DNA of 64,000 nt from Oegoconia quadripuncta (GCA_949316235.1 OX438751.1:5542413-5606412); one strand, 5' to 3'; positions 21,346 through 34,406 are shown, counted from the stretch's first letter. A program made the numbers and translations. The notes: generated by a model from the letters alone, not told the origin.

Positions 21346-21399
21346 CATGACAAGCCGCCAAGTTCAAAAATCCCCAACAAATTTCTGTTAACCCTAAAA

Positions 21400-21600
21400 C
21401 TGGCGCAATAAATCGTTTGGCCGTATAATAGTGGCGGCGCGTGTCGTCGGTAATTCATTTAGGGGCCGCGTCTAGTTGCCGAATGTGGCCAAATTAGATT
21501 TCCATCCGGGATGATGGATCGACCGAGCCAAATCAAAGGTACGGGTAGTGCGTGCGGCGCAGTCTCACTGTCACGCGATTTCGTTGGGTTTTAGCACCTC
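21400..21600. promoter_or_regulatory. Unique block in intron 1, candidate enhancer
   Basis: A GC-richer, non-repeated island (gtataatagtggcggcgcgt, ggggccgcgtctagttgccg). It has ATCAAAGG at 21532-21539, the core of the TCF/Pangolin site. Function is inferred from composition and context only. Confidence 0.25.
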
Positions 21601-21824
21601 TTCCTTGGTATCATTTGGAACTATTACATACCATCGTTACAGGCAAAACAACAGATGGATCAACATAACATACCAACGATACGGCCTTAATCCCAAAACG
21701 GGTCATCAAAGAGATCCCAAAAAGTTTCCACTTTCAACCACTGTCACTGTCACCATCATCATCCCGTAAACATCCCACTGCAAGGATATATACCTCCTAT
21801 CGTCCTCCTCCTCTCGTCGGTCGG

Positions 21825-22095
21825 GGATTCGATCCCCAGCGGGGTACATGTTTAGTTCTGGTTGATGGTCGGGCATTTTAAACATCCGCCTCCCTACCAC
21901 CATCTTAACTAAATTTGCCGCCACAACAGCAATGTTAATAGCATTATTGTGTTCCGGTTGTCACAGATGAGATAGCCAGTTCACCAAATAATGGGGGATG
22001 GGGTTTCCAGGTCAATACGCTTCCACCTCCTGCTTCATCTTCTTATCATCAGGTGTGATTGAAGTCAAGCGCTAACCCGTTATGCATGAAAAACA
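21825..22095 (+). mobile_element. Family B SINE
   Basis: Starts at the B box (ggggattcgatccccagcgg) and runs through the body to gcgctaacccgttatgcatg and an A run. Confidence 0.85.
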
Positions 22096-22536
22096 TTACG
22101 TACGTACAACCGTACGGACATATGTGCGATTTGCGACAAAACAACTACAATCGCATGCCCTTGGCAACATCCGACATCCGCTTCTCACACTCACTGCTAT
22201 TAAATCATGGTGTCTGAAATTAAAATTAAAATCTTTATAGTCACAATCACAAACATATGTAAGTCATAACTCGTGAGTTACGATTGCATGGCCCAACACA
22301 TAGGTACTTTGTAGCGTTTATGGTACTTATTGTAAAAAATTTGTAAATATATATAAAGTTAATTCGCCTCAGTGTGGTTCGGTAACGTAAAAGCAAGCTT
22401 CGAACAAAGGAAGAGAGAGGCCTCCTGGTACAAGTATCTTAAATACTTAAAAGGTTGGTCTCAACCTCTGATTTCAATTAAAATACGACTATAATTTGAA
22501 AATAAAGATTTTTGTATTTTGTATTGTAAAAATAGA

Positions 22537-22762
22537 ACCAACCTATTTCTTCCCATTACTATTGTAAGCGACTAAGGGACTTTCCACCAAAAAACATCTA
22601 TAGATTTGCACGTTTTAACAGCGAGGGGTCACGTGAGCATTTCTGTATATTTGGTAAAGAGAACCGTGGATGTTGTTCAAAGGATTAATCTTCTAATGTT
22701 TCGAACACCAAAACCCTTATGTTTGGGTCACCTCTGACCACTCCATTTGGGATAAAGCATTC
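22537..22762 (+). mobile_element. Family D repeat
   Basis: gaaccaacctatttcttccc, gcgactaagggactttccac, acatctatagatttgcacgt, gaaccgtggatgttgttc and ccatttgggataaagcattc in the family order. The tail is lost. Confidence 0.8.
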
Positions 22763-23139
22763 GCCTCATGAAACAAAAACCCGGTTGATGTTACAGTAAT
22801 TAAGAAAGCAAATAACCTGTTCTATGAATTTCCCAAAATGGAACTACACAAAAAAAATTGATCTTTCCAATAAATATTTATTATACTCGTATAATATAAT
22901 TTTCTATGAAGAAATCTAAATTTTTTCGTAAATTTCTAAAAGTCTTACAATAAAAATTGTTTGTCTTCTTGTTTATGACTTGTGGGTCCAACAACATGTA
23001 GTAATCCACTGCTTAACCAGGCAGAACCAGATTTACTAGTATATTTTCTCGAATGCATATTTTGATGAAGCGAATAAACATAGAATTTATTGTCGGTCGA
23101 ATAAGAGTTTTTACTCAATTTTATTTTTATATAGGTATT

Positions 23140-23285
23140 TTTTTTTATACAATACAATACAATACAAATACACTTTATTGCACAAAAGGAGAATATACAT
23201 TTTACAAACCACAATACTGAAAAGAGTACAATTAGGCGGCCTTAACACTAAGAGCGATTTCTTCCAGGCAACCTTTGAATGTAGG
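23140..23285 (-). mobile_element. LINE 3' end with TACAA repeats
   Basis: Tataca atacaatacaatacaa followed by acactttattgcac. On the minus strand this reads caataaagtgtatttgtatt after ggcggccttaa-type sequence. Related 3' ends are at 44925 and 45885. Confidence 0.7.
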
Positions 23286-23503
23286 CGTATAATTTAAATA
23301 CGGATGCAGATATGAAATAGCTACATTTTTTTAAATCTTATTTAAAGAGCTTAGTTCAAATCAAATTTTACTCTAATTTTTTTAAATTATTTATCCATTT
23401 CGTTGTAACTAAATTACATTAGCGTATAAGGCCTTAACTTGGTGTTAAGTAGCGATGATTAGTTAATCGCTGTTTGCGGAATAATTATAGCCTGCCTTAT
23501 TAG

Positions 23504-23648
23504 AGCTGCACTAGCATGACAGGCGCGATAAACGTTTATGTCGCGCGAGATAACATTTGTCTTGCTCAATCGGTTCGACGAAATATACAACTATCCCACT
23601 CTCACGCCTACGTCGCGCGCGACAAACATTGTCATGCTACGGGGAGCT
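23504..23648. mobile_element. 145-bp inverted-repeat element
   Basis: The left end AGCTGCACTAGCATGACA and the mirrored right end AGCTCCCCGTAGCATGACA are near matches. CpG-rich motifs TCGCGCG follow inward on both sides. No target duplication is clear. Confidence 0.6.
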
Positions 23649-23734
23649 GAAGATATAAAAAACCACAAGGCACCTACTGTCATTGAATATAGGTAAGTAC
23701 CGAAACACTATCCATCATGTACAGTCCTTAAGCC

Positions 23735-23860
23735 AGTTTGTGATAAGATAACCACTTCCCCAAATAATTCGGGGGTTCCCAGTGAACATGCTTCCACCAT
23801 CATCAGCCTCTTCAGTTAACAATATGTGTGAAAAGTTGAACATTTTTTTTTATTTTGAAA
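23735..23860 (+). mobile_element. Family B SINE, very diverged fragment
   Basis: Gtgataagataaccacttcc, ggttcccagtgaacatgctt and ttcagttaacaatatgtgtg follow family B order at low identity. Confidence 0.45.
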
Positions 23861-24379
23861 ATTTACGTTACTGCATGTCTAGACGTCAAAACAGTTGTTC
23901 CTTTTAGCGATGAGCGTAAATTTATTAGGTAGACATACGAGTATTCTAAAATTGACAATTTCATTTTAGGTTGAATCAAAATCAAGCGTGTTTTTATTAC
24001 AAAAGCTCCATTACTTTAAACATCCATTTAAAACTGCAAAGAACACATGTGTGATAAAAATAATGTAAGATAAAAATTATTTCAATCAGACCAAAGACAG
24101 TGTTAAGTGTTAGTAAGAATATAAATTAAAACTATGTTATTAATTCCTATTGCATACTACATGTAATGCGACTCAGTGCTGGACAAAAACAGAGTCCAGC
24201 CTGCCTGGGTTGGTACTGAAACGGTAATGAAATCACGAAAATGTTAATAATCCTCAAATAAATTATACATTAAAATTTAATTAATTATTGATTTTTTGGT
24301 ACCGAAAATCGCAAGACTCATAAATAGCAGTGACCAGATTAATTCCGCAACATTGTAAAATTTGTCGAAAAGCGGTGAA

Positions 24380-24560
24380 AGATTCCAGGGTCCCCATTAG
24401 CCTAATGGGTAACACGTGGCGATCCACCGCGAGCCCGCCAAATCCCTTCGCCTTACAAAAGGCGATTTGCTGCCCAAATTCATTATTAATGGCCCCTTTG
24501 ATGCGGTTGGCCCAACAAGGAGATGATTAGTTGATTGCGCACAGGATTTTTAGACAATTT
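24380..24560. promoter_or_regulatory. Unique block with homeodomain palindrome, E-box and TCF site
   Basis: CCCATTA and TAATGGG (24393-24399, 24403-24409) form a mirror pair of homeodomain cores spaced by three bases. CACGTG lies at 24413-24418 and CCTTTGAT at 24495-24502. The block is GC-richer than its flanks and unlike any repeat here. It is a reasonable enhancer candidate for the zinc-finger gene, not demonstrated. Confidence 0.35.
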
Positions 24561-25235
24561 AAGTTGTTAATGGACAATTGTTAGGTTGGGTAGATTTTTT
24601 GATGATGGAAGATGGACACAATGGTAGCAAAGATAGTTAGAATTCTGATGCTGATTTCATTTGAGACACACATATAAAGAGTAAAAACTAAAACGCTTAA
24701 TTTCGAAAAACCGCAATATTCTACCTGCTGAAATAAATTAACTATACAATATTTTTTTTGTAAAATTCGTTGAAAAAGTTTTTGCAACGAAATATATTTA
24801 TTTATAAAGAAGATGGATAAAATAGTCTACTTGCTCTGGCCAAAGTTATTTTGAATCACAATACAATTCAATCATCATAGTATAAATCTTAAGAAACCAA
24901 AGGTACAATTGACCGCAAGCACAGACATACAAAACGGTTATTGATTGACTTCTGAATATATAAATAATAGAACAAATAAAGTGATGTTCCCTTGACCCGA
25001 AAGCTCTAAATCTTAACCTTATTAGAATCTTCCTGTCGACGAATTGGGTTGCGAAACAAGCCGCCGACATCAAAGATGACGCCGGCGTACTTCTAACTAA
25101 TGAGTGCGGCTTTACGAACAACGAATGAATCATAGTCTCCAATGAAATTGATTGAAACTCACTGTTAAGTACATGACAGATTAGATTTTTTCTAGAAATG
25201 CCGCCATTGGAAAATATCATGTTCGAAAATATTTA

Positions 25236-25800
25236 GCTAACATCACGAACTTTATCCCAAATGGGATGGTGTAATGTATTCGAAATATTAAGATTTAATG
25301 CTTGAAACAACATCCACGGTTCACTTTACGAAATATACGGAAAGAAAAACGTGCAAATCAGTAAATGTATTTTGGAGGAAAACAGTAAAGATAGTTAGGA
25401 TTCTGATGCTGATTTCACTTGAGACCTGCACAAATATAAGGAGTAAATAAGTTTAAAGATACTATAAAACAGAAACTTATTAAGAGAGCATATTGTAAAA
25501 TATCAGATTATCGTAACCAGCTCGTTCGCATGCCAGGCTAATTCACAATTAATAATGAAATATGAAAATCTTTTAAAAGAGCAACCCCTCGAGTTTCCTG
25601 CTTATTCTGCTCAGGTGAAAATTGGCTTTTAAATTAGCAGTAGCTTAAAAAATGTAAAATCCGACTATTTTAAGTGTACCCTGTGTACCTACAAAATAAA
25701 ACATTTTTGACTTTGAGTCCCTTAGTCGCCTTTTACGACAACTACGGGAAGAGACAGGTCGGTTCTGTTCTTTTTACGTGTCGAAACCACACAGCACAAA
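25236..25800 (-). mobile_element. Family D repeat interrupted by family C
   Basis: D starts at atcacgaactttatcccaaa, passes aacatccacggttcacttta and reaches ttttggaggaaaa near 25382. It resumes at tcccttagtcgccttttacg (about 25718) and ends near gaagagacaggtcggttctg. Between lies family C on the + strand (about 25385-25715). Confidence 0.7.
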
Positions 25801-26754
25801 ATTATTTATTGTAGCATAGAACATTCAACAAGCATTATCTTGATGTTATTATGGATCATATTTGTAGCAACATTACACAATATACAGTTGCAGTATTTTT
25901 GGCTACATTGATTAAACTGTCGGCGATAAACTGTTATAAATTATAAAGGAAGTAAAACAACAATGACTTTCATAAATTGGTGAGTTCAGAAGCAAATGAA
26001 AGCATAAAGATACTCATCTTCTATTCAGGTTTTATCATCGCGAATGGCGTAGGTATAACGTGCAAAATTTAACGCTATACGCGTAATGACTTTGACCTCA
26101 ATTCGCTCGCGACGCAATCAGTCCCACGGGCATCAGTTTCAGATGTGATTTTGTATATTGAACTACTTACTAAATAAAACTGCTAATTAGTATTTCTAAT
26201 TGAAATTACAGATTTGTTAATAAATGAACAGGACAATACGAGTTTAGAAAGTAAAAGCCATCCTATGACTTACAACTTTTTTCTTCGTGACAATAAAAGT
26301 GTGCAATAAGCTAGGAATTTATATATTATACCTTAATAAACGATAAATAAGTCGATTACTTTCAATACTTACCATTTCCAAAAGGTAAGTTTTACAAGAT
26401 ATACAAAATTATATAATCTTTATATACTTTATATAAATTATAAAAATATACTTTCTATCTCTAAGCTTTATTCTTGGAGCTAGATTTAGCATTTAATTAC
26501 AGTACAGATACACTAGGAGACTTTTAATTTGGAATAAATGACAGTTTTATAACCGACTATGATGTACGATGATGTATGATGATTGACACACTGACTCAAA
26601 GATGTAGCAAAATTAATTGTGCACAACATAAACATTTAAATATGGCTTAATGTTATTCCCTCTGGCATAGTGATGTTTTTTTTTATGCTTTAACCTTACA
26701 AGTTCAGGGCTTGTAAAAAGGTGCGCCTCTTGCTCGTTTGCCCACCTCTTCAAT

Positions 26755-26785
<31 letters not shown>

Positions 26786-27300
26786 TTAGATTTATGAGAT
26801 GCAAAAAGTCAATCAAAATGAAGATTTTGCTATGGTTTCGACATAAAAAAATCTTTGAAAATGTTAAAATGCATATTTCGATCATTTTTATTAAACTTAT
26901 AGTTCCAATAAATAATCACAACATTACGAACTCGGTTATATTATCAAATATTATAAAGTTGAAAGTCATATTTTTAGAAACTGCAGTTTCCGTTGTAAAA
27001 AACACACGGACCAACAATTGCGTCCAATTGAAATTCTGCCCTGAGAAAACATTCAATCTCGCACAATTAACACCTCTTAACCCGTTCCGCTGTTCGCACG
27101 ACAATCAACCAGCCAGCGGATTGTACAATTTAATCGTTCTGTGTTTTTTGACGACATCACTAGCATTCTATTACTTTAGTCACATAAAAAGTCACTTGAT
27201 TCTGCTCCTAAATATTAGTCAGTAACCCAATAAAGGCATTGTTGGTTTCACCTTAAGGAGTTCCGAATACCCCATCATCAAATTCAATGGGATCACAAGA
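25800..27300. other. Intronic spacer, no gene
   Basis: AT-rich, with an A run at 26757-26780 next to ttgctcgtttgcccacctc, a CR1-like LINE 3' remnant (26690-26780). A 143-codon open frame from 26794 lacks domains, a plausible promoter or biased codon use and is not called. Confidence 0.5.
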
Positions 27301-27305
27301 ACGTC

Positions 27306-27592
27306 TTTTTTTTTTCTTTTTTATGCACTACGGGTTAGTTACTTGACCTCAATCACACCTGATGTCAAGTGAAGATGAGGTCGAAGGTGGAAGTGGAAGC
27401 GTACTGACCCGGAAACCCCAACACATTTGGGGGACTGGCTATCTTATCTCTGACAACCGGAACACAACATTGCTGCTTGGCGGCAGATTTAGATAAGATG
27501 GTGGTAGCTAGCCAGGCGGACATTTAAAATACCCTACCACCAACCAAACCGAGTACTTAAACATGTACCCCGCTGGGGATCGAACCTTCTTA
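27306..27592 (-). mobile_element. Family B SINE
   Basis: Well preserved from the A run to the B-box region ccgctggggatcgaacc, where it stops. A small internal duplication (gtggaagtggaagc) sets it apart. Confidence 0.9.
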
Positions 27593-28034
27593 TAATATGG
27601 GGTCTTCATTATAATAAGAAAAAGCATCATGGAAAAGAAAACCTATGCGACGAATTGAGAACCGTTAAAAATATAACATTCATTAACAAGGCCGTTAGTG
27701 CAAAAAGTATAAAAAAATATTCACACAGTGCGCCGGACATTGATGAACCACGATTTAATTTACGGCTAGGATCTCTTGGATCAATTAAAGTGGCAGATGA
27801 CAAACTGTGACTAAGAGCATGCGTAGGAGTCGTGGTCGTGGGAACTGGTCTAGTTAGAATGAATAGGCAGTGACTTGCTTTTGGTTAGACATTAGCCAGA
27901 CGTGTTAAATTTGGTTATGAATATATTTTTTTCTCTTCGTTAAAAAAAAAGGTTTGTTGTTAAGTTTATTAATATAGGTAAGAGAATATGTAATGTAATT
28001 AAGAAGGTATGATGATCACAAGGCTGCTATAAAT

Positions 28035-28304
28035 AATAATAATAATAAATATCTTTGCAAATACACACAGCGCCATCTAGTTCCACACTAAGCAACTAGG
28101 CTGGTAGTATGGATACCAGATGGTTGATAAACTGCACATATACATTTTTTTGTTAATAAATACAAAATAAATGAAAAACATCCATAACTCGGGAACACAT
28201 GTCTGTATTCATCATACAAACATTATGCCCCTAGCGGGATTCGAACCCGCGACTTTTTGGTACAGCAGTCAGAATTTTTAACCACTACACCAAACAAGTC
28301 GTCA
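28035..28304 (-). mobile_element. Family A SINE
   Basis: Tail aataataataataaatatct, body cagcgccatctagttccaca, B box gcgggattcgaacccgcgac and A box accactacaccaaacaagtc, read on the + strand. Confidence 0.9.
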
Positions 28305-28429
28305 CCTATATAAGTGCTATAAGAACGTCGTAGTTTACAATCATCATAACTCCTTTGATGATCGTAGTTAATGTAATTTAATTAAGTGACATTTAATTCG
28401 AAAGAGTTGGGAGGAAGAATAATATTTTT

Positions 28430-28690
28430 ATAATAGATAGATAGATAAGCATTTATTTGCATCCATGTACACACAAATAACAAATTTTACATATGAAAAA
28501 TACAACTAATACAATAAAACACAAGTACAGAAACAACAAATATTATGTGTGTGCGGCAGTATACAAAAAAGCTACAGCTCTGTGTCTATGCCAGTGTATG
28601 GATTTGCCCGAGGCGGGCAAAACACTGGTATTCTGCTGAAACCTGAGGGTTGGCCGTGGGACAAATGGAATTTTGAAATGTGTTTGGTGT
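28430..28690 (-). mobile_element. LINE 3' end with GATA repeats
   Basis: Tagatagatagataagcatt followed by tatttgcatcc; on the minus strand this is a 3' UTR ending in ATCT repeats. Further in, cccgaggcgggcaaaacac and ggttggccgtgggacaaatg are typical of such 3' regions. Confidence 0.55.
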
Positions 28691-29031
28691 TATCAAATTA
28701 AAACTAACGTTATTGGTAAATGAATATTGTGTAAGATTATTCCCGTAACATTCCAATATGTTCCAATTAATAAAATATACCTAATTAAGTTATTGAACTA
28801 AATTTATTATTATTATAGAATAAATTGATAATTAATGAAAAATTAAGAAATTATTGCAATTTTCGATTTCATATTCTATACACGTTATAATTATGATAAA
28901 CTATTTCGATTTGTGATGCCCAAGCTATGGATCCAATCCACAGCCCCCTACAGCTTCATATAATGCTAATTATCTTTGTAATATTTCTATGGTGATCGTT
29001 CTATGATCTATGATGGTCACCATGGCCGCGA

Positions 29032-29050
29032 ACAATTGATTTTCAATTGT
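29032..29050. promoter_or_regulatory. Inverted pair of ACAATTGA sites
   Basis: ACAATTGA, TTT, TCAATTGT: an exact mirror with a three-base spacer. The half-site fits SOX-type ACAAT. It sits in a small unique stretch with ggtcaccatggccgcg. Confidence 0.35.
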
Positions 29051-29339
29051 GTTGCGACGCGGCAGTTAACCTGTTACACCTAATGCAAAAATTGCATATC
29101 TGAAAAATAAAAATCCAATCCTAAATAAGTAGGTCCTCTACTTACTTCCTATGCACCCAATGAAATTACATAGTATATTTGCCTGAACACCGTATACAAA
29201 GATCATAAAGCTAGTTACATCCATCATAGGTGCAACTTATATGCAGGTGTAAAACTTGTAAACGGTTATGAAATAATAAAAGTATAATCTAAAATTCACT
29301 TTCTATTAATTTAGCATTGGCATGTTACTTTCGAAATTC

Positions 29340-29605
29340 TACATACATACATACCTAACGTCACGTCCATAATACTAGCGTTTGGATGCTCCAAACATTT
29401 AAAGTTCAATGCTTCAAACAAACATCCCCGCTTCACCTTTCGAAATTATATAGAAATAGCAAGAAATAGCAATAGCACACGTGACTGGAGCTGAGTTCCA
29501 TAGATGTTTTTTGGTGCAAAGATCCTTCGCCTTTTACGACATCCACGGGAAGAGACAGATTGGCTATATTCTTTTTAAGTGCCGATAACACAGCACAAAT
29601 ATTCC
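29340..29605 (-). mobile_element. Family D repeat
   Basis: On the + strand: acatacatacatacctaacg, tcacgtccata, tgttttttggtgcaaagatc, gccttttacgacatccacgg and aagagacagattggc. The tail includes the ACATAC run seen at the LINE end at 38290. Confidence 0.8.
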
Positions 29606-31475
29606 TTAATCCTGCAAAGAGAACATGATAGAGGCCAATTCGTTAACTTTCTTTTGAATATATTCTTATTGTTCTCTAATAAATGTTTGTGCGTTGAAGA
29701 GGTTGATATAGTAAGTATATTTTTGAAATACATAGATCTATTTCATTAAAAAAGCATCAACGTATTGACTATAACAATCCACAATCACTACTTTCATAAA
29801 TGTCGCTAGTAACAATTTAATTAAATCAATCACCCTCATTATATTTAATCATTAAATCGTAATAATGCAATACTGCAGTGTACGGAAAATCAAGGTTTCC
29901 AATTAATTCCTGACCTTGTATTATATTCTGACCACAATAACAAATGCAGGGAACATGAGAAACAAATAATACCAATTCCTTGCACAAATACGAGTACGTG
30001 TATTAGATTACTCTGTATTTGGCAGAAATAGACCTAGTTTTAATATATGATTATTATGTACTCTGCTCTCACTTCACCTAAAATCATCACCTCATTTTAT
30101 ATGTGTATAATCATGCCATGAGCTCGGGGTACTCTTTATTCATACAACACTTCCGAGATATTATTGAGATCGCCGTTCCTTCACACTCTTGGACTCACTT
30201 GTTTATACATTTCTTCTTTCTTGAACACCGAAATATACTTTTGAATTATTGTCACTACGAATACATCTCCTTTCACTTCTTGACATAAATTCTCTGTCAG
30301 ATTCTGCGTAGTTAATAGGGTCACAATCTAGCAGCAATATTCATCGGGCCGAGGTGACTGTATCAAATTGTATTATTAAAATTTTCATCTCTATTCGCTT
30401 ACTGGAATAATCAAATTATAAATGTCACAGCCCAGGTTGTTCCAACAAAGGAGCTAATTAACTATTATGATAATATAAGCTTTAGTTGTATTATTACATA
30501 AACCCACACACTCGAAAACTTCCTCTGCCAATGCGATTACGTTCACAGAAAACATAACAATTATTAATTAGACGCAACTTTGTTATCGAAAACAAAAATT
30601 CGCTAATAATCTGTAGCCAGGAAGCAGCGACCTGGCTTGACCTCAAACATGCCACATGCTTTGCGAATAAAAATGAAAGAATCGTTATTCCTACTGCAAT
30701 GTACAATGAACCCAGTGTTCTATAAGATAAGGGATGCTTCGTAGACTGCTTGTCACCAAGATAAGGAACGCTCCTGAGAACATTAATGTATATAGTATCA
30801 TTCTGTGCACATGACTTTTTTTATAAGATTGATAATTAATTAAAAACATTGAACCCATTTAGGTCTTCTTAATGTTAAGATGGCCAAGTAGGTTATTGTT
30901 AGCTAAAGAAAAAAACAAATTTTGTTCGATTTCGAATTAGATGGAATCAATCTTCTTAAATTAATACTGGCCGAGTGAGACTTTAAAAATGTATAGATAG
31001 ATAATGTTAAAATATAAATAAAAACTTGAAAGACATTAACAAAATACTAACCCAATAATTTCAAGTGACGCACATTATGTAGTCGTACACTGCACATCAA
31101 ATTGCGAGTTAATCTAGCTCCAATTTATTACAAAAGTGTTCTTATTGATTTCCGTTTAGAATTCTTTAGATTGTCCACTCTCAGTGGTTGTCTGTGCGCA
31201 ATAATAATCCTACTGTACAGATGACCACCCAAGCGCCCAGTGCTGAGTAACGTGACACCCGGATTAGGAACTAAAATCCTTAGAGTCGACCAACGACGTA
31301 TGAAAAACTATTATTAGCATGCCTGACTATATAATAATTTAATATTATAGTCATACCATCACTTGTCATCGTTCACCAGTAACACCATTAAATTTCATAT
31401 GTTATTAATGTTGTTTTATTATTCACATGCTCTTAAACCTAGCTACTTATTTAATAATTTTTAATAATAATTTTT

Positions 31476-31706
31476 AATAATAAATATTTCGGACACTTAC
31501 ACCAATCATCTAGTCACCAAACTAAGCGAAGCTTGTGCTATGGAAACTAGATAACGGATAAACATACATAAATATTTATATAAACATCCATGACTCGGGA
31601 ATAAATGTTTGTATTCATCACACAATCATTTACCCCTCGCCGGATTCGAACCCGCAACCGTTGGTTTCGCTGACAGGGTCACTATCCACTACACCAATCG
31701 GTCGTC
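31476..31706 (-). mobile_element. Family A SINE, second subfamily
   Basis: Body tggaaactagataacggata and catccatgactcgggaataa, B box gccggattcgaacccgcaac, and A box ccactacaccaatcggtcgt on the + strand. It is intact through both boxes. Confidence 0.85.
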
Positions 31707-31802
31707 ACTTATAGAACAAAAGATTCCTTCATTCTGAAATTGTTGGGTTTGAAGCATCGTCTTGATTTTTTAAATGTAATTGTCTGAAATTAAACTGTAA
31801 TT

Positions 31803-31995
31803 TGGTACTTTTTACCTGACTGAAGAGAGGGTTATGGTGAGAATTTTTATTCGCTCGTAGCTCGTAGTTTAAATTCGTCGTGACAGTCTAAATGTCATAA
31901 GATAGGTTATGCCAAAAGTAAACCTACAAAGGCCGTAATAATTAAAGTTTGTCAAAATGTAAAAAATAAAATGTTCTATAGGACTATAATATGGG
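31803..31995 (+). mobile_element. Family E repeat, diverged
   Basis: Ttttacctgactgaagagag, gtttaaattcgtcgtgacag and ttaaagtttgtcaaaatg. It supplies the uninterrupted version of the site at 3955-4500. Confidence 0.5.
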
Positions 31996-31999
31996 TATC

Positions 32000-34200
32000 A
32001 TAATATGAAAGAGCTTACCACGATGATTTTGAAAGTGTATATTACCAGTGAGACATGCTATAAACAGCAGTTGTGTGGAGAGCTTCTATATTTTAGTTGA
32101 AAAACACTGTCGGTTTTATTTTCTATACACTACTAGGTACTACTATTACTAATGACATTTTGGAAACCGAATATCCCATATATTCGCTAATACCCGTAAT
32201 CTATCATATTTGCTTACAATTGTCCACGCATATAACTTTATGATTAAATAACGAACTAATTGAATGCATCGCTTAAAACAATACACAAGTGATATCTATC
32301 ACTTTAATTTGGTATGACTCTAATAAACTTCACACTAATTCAAACTCCCTCAGTCATTCAGATACAATATTGTCTGTGAATAAACTATTGGTGTCCTCTC
32401 TATAGGCTTATTATTCCTTCATCGTGTATCGACCGATTTGAAGTAGGTACATCATTCGCTAATAATAATTCCAATGAATGGGCACCCGGTTCCATTGATG
32501 ACACTAAATGGTAAATGCGCTATTGTTTTATGACAACTAAAGCTAATTGATGAAGTGCGGTGCTCTTTTATGTTGATAAGAAAGTCTATGTTGGTGGTAT
32601 ATTGTTCGTCGAAGCATACCTTAAGAGATTGCGTAATATTACATTTTGTTTTTTAATGAGAATCACTGTTAAGACTGAATCTCTGGCATAAACAGAAATT
32701 GTCGACCGTCAAAAGTATCTATTAGAACAACATAAAGAAATCTCCAAGGCCGATGATGTGGTTATGTGAATTATACTCATATTATAAATTATTAGTATAT
32801 TTGTGTTTGAGACATTTATTCAATTTTTACTTTCACATTTTGCGATTCTTCAATTCATTTTTACATTACATAGATACTCTACTTTCCTAGTACATAATAA
32901 AACACATGATTTACATACCTTACTCTTTGTGGCTCAGCTATCCAGGGTGGGATGGAAGAACAGTGCTTGGAAATGAGCACTATGCTTCATCCTACTGTTT
33001 TTTACCACTGTTGCATACAAAGTTCTTTCCTCTCTTTATATGTCTTCTAGTTTGTTTTGTTTCTTTGCAATAACGACAAATAAAAGGTACATAAATACAT
33101 AACGTTTCTATTAGTTAGGTATTTCTTTTTATCATTCCTATACATTTTAAATTCGGATAAAATTTAAATTTCCGTGTTTATATTGTAATTGTATTGTGAC
33201 ATCATGTTAGAGGTTACGTTTAATTTGAGAGTCAATAATGAACCATAATCTTTGTTATTGCACCAATCGATTGATATTTCCTCTTATTATTTGCTATCTT
33301 TAATATTTAAAGTAGTTTCGCTGTCTGGATCGCCTGTTGTCCATATATGTGTATACAGGGTGTAAACGAATTAATTATTCCTTATTTTCACAGAAGTGTA
33401 ACAAATATTATCTAAACAACTTTATAATGTGTCACTTGGAAGAGAAGATGCTTACAGCACAGGTTTTCCTTTATTAAGTACCCGCTCAATAGCAAATATC
33501 TACTCCTGTAACTTTTGAACATCTTCATTCATTCAATTAACCCCTCTAGGACTTTTCGTGATTAAAAACTTAAAAAAATGGAAAAATTTATTGGGAAAAA
33601 TAAAAAGGATAGCTCATTTTAGCGCCCCGCCCACAGATTAAATGAATAGAATGTTTGCCAGTTATTGGAAGAACTAAAATGTGCTGCCATATTGAATTTA
33701 CTAATAAATTTTTCTACTAAGTTATTTATTTTCCAACGAATAATGTTATTCAGGGGTGATTCGAAATAGACCATGTGGTGTCAGGGAACATGATTAGACC
33801 TGTATTTAGAGTAATTATGCTATGGGATAATGACCATGATAAATAAAATTATCACTAGGGATCAAAAATGAATGGCCAGTCTCAGCTCAACAGCAGTTTT
33901 GATTTTAGACAAAATTTGTCAAGACTGTAACCTTAGAGAATACTTGTATTTCAATCCGAGCAGAGAACTTTCACATTCTCATCACAAAAAAAAACTAACT
34001 TATATTAGTAATATGCTTTGCGATGGTTTTTGTAAAATTTAATTTTATCAAATTGGTTTCCGATTACGTACAAAATTTGGGACTACCACCTCTTATCTAC
34101 GTTAATATAAGTACATTAAGAAAGCGATAACTGAAAACTACAGTAAGATATCATACGGAACCAATATTTTATTTAGTACCACTCCACCTAGCAATTGCGA
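32000..34200. other. Intronic spacer, no gene
   Basis: AT-rich, no repeat family recognised and no plausible exon. Short unique phrases (for example gtggctcagctatccagggt near 32930) carry no clear meaning. Confidence 0.5.
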
Positions 34201-34208
34201 TCAGCACA

Positions 34209-34406
34209 TCAAATCATCTTGAGCAGAGATAATAAACTTAACATCAATTGAATGTACTTCGTCGCATGCAATTCGCTCGTCATCCGATCGGGGAGTGCCG
34301 TACGTTGGGTCATCCGAGGGCGCCAGTTCCCCAGAGGGGAAACGGCGGCGGCGCCGGCGTCTGTCGCTGGTTGAAATATGATCATTTGATGCGCTTTTGG
34401 TAACAC
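34209..34406. promoter_or_regulatory. CpG-rich unique island in intron 1
   Basis: A sharp rise in GC content in AT-rich surroundings: acgttgggtcatccgagggc, then TTCCCC-AGA-GGGGAA (34327-34341) and cggcggcggcgccggcg. Open frames cross it on the minus strand without domain signs. An enhancer or an alternative first exon are possible. Confidence 0.25.

Noticed and set aside
24846..25220. 124-codon open frame on the minus strand
   Set aside because: No recognisable domain or signal; crosses ordinary intron sequence.
26794..27225. 143-codon open frame
   Set aside because: AT-rich, basic and hydrophobic by composition, with no domain, promoter or splice context; length is within chance for this base content.
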